Below, piece by piece: positions 60,005 through 64,000 of a DNA stretch of 64,000 bases. How positions within the stretch are numbered: position 1 is the first letter of the stretch; each line of letters begins with the position of its first letter. The position numbers and the translations under genes were made by a program. The DNA is from an uncultured Acetatifactor sp. (GTDB taxonomy: Bacteria > Bacillota > Clostridia > Lachnospirales > Lachnospiraceae): contig CAJUGH010000008.1 of NCBI GenBank assembly GCA_910586215.1, positions 62,001 to 126,000 on the forward strand. Direction: 5' to 3'. Below the pieces are notes generated by a model that was given only the letters and a program-made list of their open reading frames with translations, made no database searches and had not been told where the DNA came from.

Positions 60005-61747
60005 CTAACCAATGTCCGGCGTATCCCTTAGCACAATCTCCCCCGGGGCCTTTCCCTCTGTCTCGAACAAGATGATCTCATTCTGTCCTTTCCGCAGCAG
60101 AGGCGCCGGGATATAGAGCCGCCTCTGGGGACCGATCTCCCAGAACCTTCCGATGTTGCATCCGTTTACAAAGGCACAGCCTTTTCCCCAGCCTGCAAAA
60201 TCCAGGAAAGTATCCCCAGGTTCTTTGGTCTCGAAGGAGAATTTGTAAAAGGCAGGCGTCCCAGGCAGGTATGCTCCGCCAAAATCCACCCTTTCTATGT
60301 GATCCAAAGGCAGCGGATACTGCTCCCAGTGGTTGTGCATGTGGCCATTGATCTGCACACAATGGTCTATACCTTTGCGCTGCTGCTCCATCCTGGGGCC
60401 AAAGTTCACCCGGCCCATATTCTCCACCAGGATATCCATCCTGGCTCCTTTATCCACAGGCAGATGCAGTTCATGTTCCTCCAGAAGCTCCCTGTCATAC
60501 AGGGTCAGCACCGGCTTATCCTCCACCAGGATATTGGCTCTGTCGTTTGCCCCCCAGAGGCGGATCTTGTCCAGATTCTCCTCGCTGTGCAGAAAAGTGC
60601 GGTACAGAATGTAGCCATAGTTCTGCCCCAGGCGTTCCATGGACTGAGGGGAAATGGCAGGTATTCCCTGACTGAGTGTGTCCAGGGTAGACGACAGGCT
60701 CACCTTATCCCGGACCTGCAATGGCCCATAAGCCTTGCGCGTGATCTGGGTAGAAAAGGTCATCTCGGGCAACTTCGTATATTTGCCAATGACTTCCCTG
60801 TATCTGCGGTACTTTTCCGTGATCTGGCCATCCTCTGTGAGCACTGCGTCATAGTCATAGGAAGTTACGTCCGGCGTCAGTTCATCGTAGTAATTGGAGC
60901 CGTTCATAAAACCGAAATTCGTGCCACCTTCGAACATGTAAATGTTCACATGGCCCATTTCCAGCATTTTATCCAGGTCCTGGACACTCTCCTCCAGATT
61001 ACCTCTCATATGCCCCCCGTTGCCCCAGTGGTCGAACCATCCCACCCAGAACTCGGTACACATCAGCGGGCCTCCCTCCGTATATTGGGCCAGTGTCTGG
61101 AAACGCTCCCTGGTCCTGGAACCAAAGTTCCCAGTGGGTAGTACACCTGGCAGCTTCCCACCGTTTAAGCTCTCCGGGAAAGGCCCGTCCGAAGTCACCA
61201 GAGGCACGTCCACGCCGCCCTCCACCATCAGATCCCGGATGGCACCCAGATACTCCCTGTCGTTGGCATAATAGCCATATTCATTTTCCACCTGCATCAG
61301 GATCACCGGACCACCTCTGGTGCACTGCCAGGGTGTGAGCCTGGGAAGCAGCACCTGGTAATAGTCCCGTACATGGCCCAGAAATGTAGGATCACTGACC
61401 CTGAGCTTCACACCATCCGCTGCCAGCAGCCAGGCAGGAAGTCCTCCGAACTCCCATTCCGCACAGATGTAGGGAGACGGGCGGAGGATCACATACAGCC
61501 CCAGTTCCCCAGCCAGCCGGATGAAGGACTCTACATCCAGTATCCCCTCAAAATGGAACTCTCCCTTCTTCGGTTCATGCAGGTTCCAGGGGATGCAGGT
61601 CTCCACCGTATTGCACCCCATGTTCTTGAGCTTCTCCAGCCTGTCCTGCCAGTACTCCGATACTGTGCGGAAATAATGGAAAGCGCCGGAGATAATCTGC
61701 ACGGGTTTTCCATCTGCATAAAAACTGTCTCTGATCTCAAATTTCAT
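60005..61747 (-). CDS. GH35 beta-galactosidase
   Basis: A 580-residue cytoplasmic GH35 enzyme (no signal peptide). The TIM barrel has the acid/base Glu in QVENEYG and the nucleophile Glu in MCTEFWVGWFDHWG. Other family blocks are ISGAFHYFRTVSEYWQDRLEKLKNMGCNTVETCIPWNLHEP and FEGGTNFGFMNG. C-terminal galactose-binding-type beta domains follow (GWGKGCAFVNGCNIGRFWEIGPQRRLYIPAPLLRKGQNEI). It releases terminal beta-galactose. It carries a leader repeat (61750-61778) supplying AAGGAGGTATAGAC as ribosome binding site and stands 32 bp after the radical SAM gene. Confidence 0.95.
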   Translation of the reverse strand: MKFEIRDSFYADGKPVQIISGAFHYFRTVSEYWQDRLEKLKNMGCNTVETCIPWNLHEPKKGEFHFEGILDVESFIRLAGELGLYVILRPSPYICAEWEFGGLPAWLLAADGVKLRVSDPTFLGHVRDYYQVLLPRLTPWQCTRGGPVILMQVENEYGYYANDREYLGAIRDLMVEGGVDVPLVTSDGPFPESLNGGKLPGVLPTGNFGSRTRERFQTLAQYTEGGPLMCTEFWVGWFDHWGNGGHMRGNLEESVQDLDKMLEMGHVNIYMFEGGTNFGFMNGSNYYDELTPDVTSYDYDAVLTEDGQITEKYRRYREVIGKYTKLPEMTFSTQITRKAYGPLQVRDKVSLSSTLDTLSQGIPAISPQSMERLGQNYGYILYRTFLHSEENLDKIRLWGANDRANILVEDKPVLTLYDRELLEEHELHLPVDKGARMDILVENMGRVNFGPRMEQQRKGIDHCVQINGHMHNHWEQYPLPLDHIERVDFGGAYLPGTPAFYKFSFETKEPGDTFLDFAGWGKGCAFVNGCNIGRFWEIGPQRRLYIPAPLLRKGQNEIILFETEGKAPGEIVLRDTPDIG

Positions 61748-61749
61748 GT

Positions 61750-61778
61750 CTATACCTCCTTGTGCGCTTCAACAGATG
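61750..61778 (-). repeat. Degenerate leader repeat before the GH35 gene
   Basis: TATACCTCCTTGTGCGCTTC matches the start-codon-side half of the leader family; the far arm is lost. On the minus strand it gives GAAGCGCACAAGGAGGTATA before the ATG at 61747. Confidence 0.5.
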
Positions 61779-61779
61779 G

Positions 61780-62781
61780 CTAACTTCTCACGGTACAGCA
61801 AAACCTTTCGTCCGTCACATCGTAGATATCAATATGGTTTTGCTTTATGTAGCGCTTCTGCCATTTCCAGAATAAATCCCTGGGCCGATACAGCCTCGTG
61901 TTGGCCGGGTCTCCATACAGATGTGCAAGTTCATGGATGGACGGTATTGTCTGGTAGTACGCATCATCCAGGCCTTCCACATATGCCACCATTTCATCAC
62001 AACTCATACTCTCTAATAGTGCAATATTATCCTTGCGAAGGGAGATGATAAGTGCCCGGTTCGTATAATCCGGCAGTTCTCCCTCTGACAGCCACTCCTG
62101 CTCCGTCTTGTATCTGCTGCCCTGGATCCTATCCTTCACTGTATCAGGCAATGCCATATAGCTTTCCCTTGTTAGGCGGACATCTTCTGTCAGGTTGCCG
62201 CGCCCTCTGTAATCCGGCAAAAAAGCATGGATATGACTGATATCCGTTATCTTCCGAAGGATCAGGATGAGCTCCTCCAGCATGTCTTTGCTCTCTTCCG
62301 TAATCACCAGACTTGGCGCACACACGATACCAGCCCGGGCTACACTATCTGCAAGCTGTAACATGAACTGATAATCCCCTTTTCTGGCGGCAAATATATC
62401 GTGATATTCCTGGTTCCCAAAAAAGGTGATATCAATCATGTTTATGCCAGCCGATTTCAGCCTTGCAACAAAGTGATCCGTCTGCCCCTTGTCCCGTATG
62501 GCAATACCATTACCTTGTAAGAATCCGGTAGCAGCACCTGTGGAACGGTTGAAGGCGATATTGTCGAACAGTTCCGGATACTCTGCACAATAAGCAATGG
62601 TATACATGGGTGTACTGGAAAAATTGCCAGCCTTACTCCATTCCACGAATTTTTCTGCTATTTTCTTTCCCCGGTAATAGTCGACTCCCTCTGCCTTTTT
62701 ACAGGACTGTAGAAGGCAATACCGGCAGGCACACCCACAGGGCGCATACAAATTCTGAATCGTTATGGAAATCGTATTCAT
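61780..62781 (-). CDS. Radical SAM protein of unknown substrate
   Basis: Start at ATG 62781 (MNTISITIQNLYAPCGCACRYC), AGGTG six bases upstream; 333 residues. C15, C19 and C22 form the CxxxCxxC cluster motif. Barrel strands are visible (MIDITFFGNQEYHDIF, GIVCAPSLVITEESKDMLEELILILRKI, SHIHAFLPDYRGRG). The DPANTRLYRPRDLFWKWQKRYIK tail is not a SPASM domain; no Cys cluster is seen at the end. It lies between the GH35 and amidase genes on the same strand. I cannot assign a substrate and saw no small peptide gene nearby. Confidence 0.8.
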   Translation of the reverse strand: MNTISITIQNLYAPCGCACRYCLLQSCKKAEGVDYYRGKKIAEKFVEWSKAGNFSSTPMYTIAYCAEYPELFDNIAFNRSTGAATGFLQGNGIAIRDKGQTDHFVARLKSAGINMIDITFFGNQEYHDIFAARKGDYQFMLQLADSVARAGIVCAPSLVITEESKDMLEELILILRKITDISHIHAFLPDYRGRGNLTEDVRLTRESYMALPDTVKDRIQGSRYKTEQEWLSEGELPDYTNRALIISLRKDNIALLESMSCDEMVAYVEGLDDAYYQTIPSIHELAHLYGDPANTRLYRPRDLFWKWQKRYIKQNHIDIYDVTDERFCCTVRS

Positions 62782-62805
62782 TGGCATCACCTGCTTTATA
62801 ACAGA

Positions 62806-63987
62806 CTACTCAGTCCCTGGTACAAGCAGATACTGGTCAATACCATTGGCGATACCTGTAACGATCTTGTACTGGTAATCCTCCGTGGCCATCAAAGCAT
62901 CCTCATCCGGATTTGTCATATAGCCCATCTCCACAATGGTGACAGGAACCTGGCACCAGTTGATACCACTCATGGTATCTGTCTCCCATACCCTCTGCTT
63001 CTTGCACCCGGTGGCTGCCACCAGTTCATCCAGCACATAGGTGGACAGATCCTTGCTCTGGGTATACAGTTCACTGTTGTACGGGTTGTTTTTTGTCTGG
63101 CAGATGGTCATGGCACCGCTTACAGACGTATCTGTGGAACCATTGGCATGTACCCGGATAAAAGCGTCTGCTCCTGCATCATTGGCCACAGCCGCCCGCT
63201 CCGAATTACTGATATTCACATCATGGCTGGTGCGAACCATGATGACTTCATACCCACGGCTCTCCAGTTCTGTCTGAAGCTTCAAAGCCACCTGTAGAGT
63301 CAGTTCATATTCATTCAGTCCACTGGTCTTCCCACTGGTGCCGCTGGATACCTTTGCTTTGGTCTCTGTGGCCCCGGGACCTATCGGTTCCTTCTCGGAA
63401 TTCCCCTTCCCTTGATGGCCTGCGTCAATAACTATCAGATAACCATTGCTCCCCTCCACCTTCTCCCTAAGATATGCACTGGAGACATAGTAGATACCGC
63501 CATCCAGCAGGATACGGCTCCAGTCTTCCACTGTGTCTATCACCCCCACCTCTGTATGGTTCGCCAGGATCTGGTAGACCTCCGATTCTGTGGAAGGCGC
63601 CGTCCGTACATTCACCCGGTCTGTGGTATAACAGACCATGGAAGGAGAAGGCAGCTCTGGTACAGTTGCATCCTCCTCACCAGAGTCAGATTTCCAGGCC
63701 GGATCCCCTTCAGCATCCGCTACACTTCCTTCTGCCTGGCCATTCTCAGTATCTGTCCCCTGGTCTCCTTTCATGCCCTGGTCCTCTTCCCCACCTTGAT
63801 CATCCTCATGGTTCGCCTCATCTGCTCCGGTAAACGCCTCTGTCTGCTTCGATCCGTCCACATCCATCCCCTGTCCTTCATCTGCATCCCTGCCACATCC
63901 CGCCAATACAGCCAGGATACATCCCACAACTAACAGACTTGTCCAGCACCTCTTTGGTTTTCTGTTTCCTTGTATTACATCCCTCAT
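62806..63987 (-). CDS. N-acetylmuramoyl-L-alanine amidase lipoprotein with SH3 domain
   Basis: A 393-residue exported protein, GGAGA upstream of ATG 63987. The lipobox LAGC (near Cys31) follows the signal helix. An acidic, repetitive tether (DDQGGEEDQGMKGDQGTDTENG) runs to about residue 110. An SH3-type domain follows (TDRVNVRTAPSTESEVYQILANHTEVG). The Amidase_3 domain has zinc ligands in VIDAGHQG, the Glu of NEYEL, and IRVHANGS, with the later VEMGYMTNPDE. It cleaves the bond between muramic acid and L-Ala in the wall. The gene is complete, with 13 bases of upstream sequence in the window. Confidence 0.93.
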   Translation of the reverse strand: MRDVIQGNRKPKRCWTSLLVVGCILAVLAGCGRDADEGQGMDVDGSKQTEAFTGADEANHEDDQGGEEDQGMKGDQGTDTENGQAEGSVADAEGDPAWKSDSGEEDATVPELPSPSMVCYTTDRVNVRTAPSTESEVYQILANHTEVGVIDTVEDWSRILLDGGIYYVSSAYLREKVEGSNGYLIVIDAGHQGKGNSEKEPIGPGATETKAKVSSGTSGKTSGLNEYELTLQVALKLQTELESRGYEVIMVRTSHDVNISNSERAAVANDAGADAFIRVHANGSTDTSVSGAMTICQTKNNPYNSELYTQSKDLSTYVLDELVAATGCKKQRVWETDTMSGINWCQVPVTIVEMGYMTNPDEDALMATEDYQYKIVTGIANGIDQYLLVPGTE

Positions 63988-64000
63988 ATTACCAGTCTCC

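Noticed and set aside
1..64000. rRNA, tRNA, insertion sequence or prophage genes
   Set aside because: I saw no transposase, integrase or phage structural motifs and no recognisable tRNA or rRNA segment. A tRNAscan or Infernal run would be decisive.

Overview
The window reads as chromosomal DNA of an anaerobic, plant-fibre-degrading Firmicute, most likely a gut Lachnospiraceae (Clostridia). Support comes from strong GGAGG-type ribosome binding sites, EutS/EutP microcompartment genes, YesN-like membrane AraC regulators, LytTR/GHKL signalling, radical-SAM enzymes, a Rieske-FAD oxidoreductase, and moderate GC with C/G-rich third positions. The genus cannot be fixed from sequence alone. No rRNA, tRNA, transposase, phage gene or CRISPR array was recognised.

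Layout. (1) 1-13603, minus strand: a long oligosaccharide-uptake operon. From its promoter near 13671 it runs: a CBM-like/solute-binding fusion, two permeases, an NHL/TPR membrane protein, a Yip1-like membrane protein, a DUF5696-type protein, two more permeases, a second solute-binding lipoprotein, then a terminator and the start of a heparinase-like protein that leaves the window. (2) 13770-18025: a membrane-anchored solute-binding protein with its own terminator, divergent from a YesN-like AraC sensor-regulator. (3) 18055-26690, minus strand: a catabolic operon with GH31, GH43, GH88 and a heparinase II/III-like protein, divergent from a second AraC regulator (26908), followed by a GH28-like gene. 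Together regions 1-3 look like a polysaccharide utilisation locus for a uronate-containing plant polymer such as pectin or glucuronoxylan.

(4) 29546-30879: a compact EutS-EutS-EutP module with its own sigma-A promoter and no microcompartment enzymes beside it. (5) 30909-37120: a Rieske-FAD oxidoreductase, a small tyrosine-phosphatase-like protein, a two-helix membrane peptide, a serine beta-lactamase-like hydrolase and an unrecognised 560-residue protein. (6) 37228-42440: a minus-strand run of SPASM-type radical SAM, MFS transporter, SplB-like radical SAM and dihydroorotate-dehydrogenase-like genes, divergent from a WYL regulator with two dyads in the shared control region. (7) 42566-45437: a membrane protein, an M23 peptidase and a PD-(D/E)XK-like nuclease with a topoisomerase-type zinc finger. 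(8) 45711-51682: a LytTR regulator, a sensor-less GHKL kinase, a DUF7336-like protein and two ABC exporter half-transporters. (9) 52041-63987: housekeeping and surface genes (HPF, NlpC/P60, thioredoxin reductase, SDR, GH35, a radical SAM protein, cell-wall amidase) around a TIR-NB-ARC-TPR STAND protein, the best candidate here for an anti-phage system.

Several repeat families overlie this: a small hairpin just upstream of several minus-strand start codons that also supplies the ribosome binding site; a GTTCAGCCAGT-headed structured intergenic element; a conserved-loop hairpin next to two terminators; and degenerate minisatellites of 60, 39 and 15 bp inside genes and 38 bp between genes.
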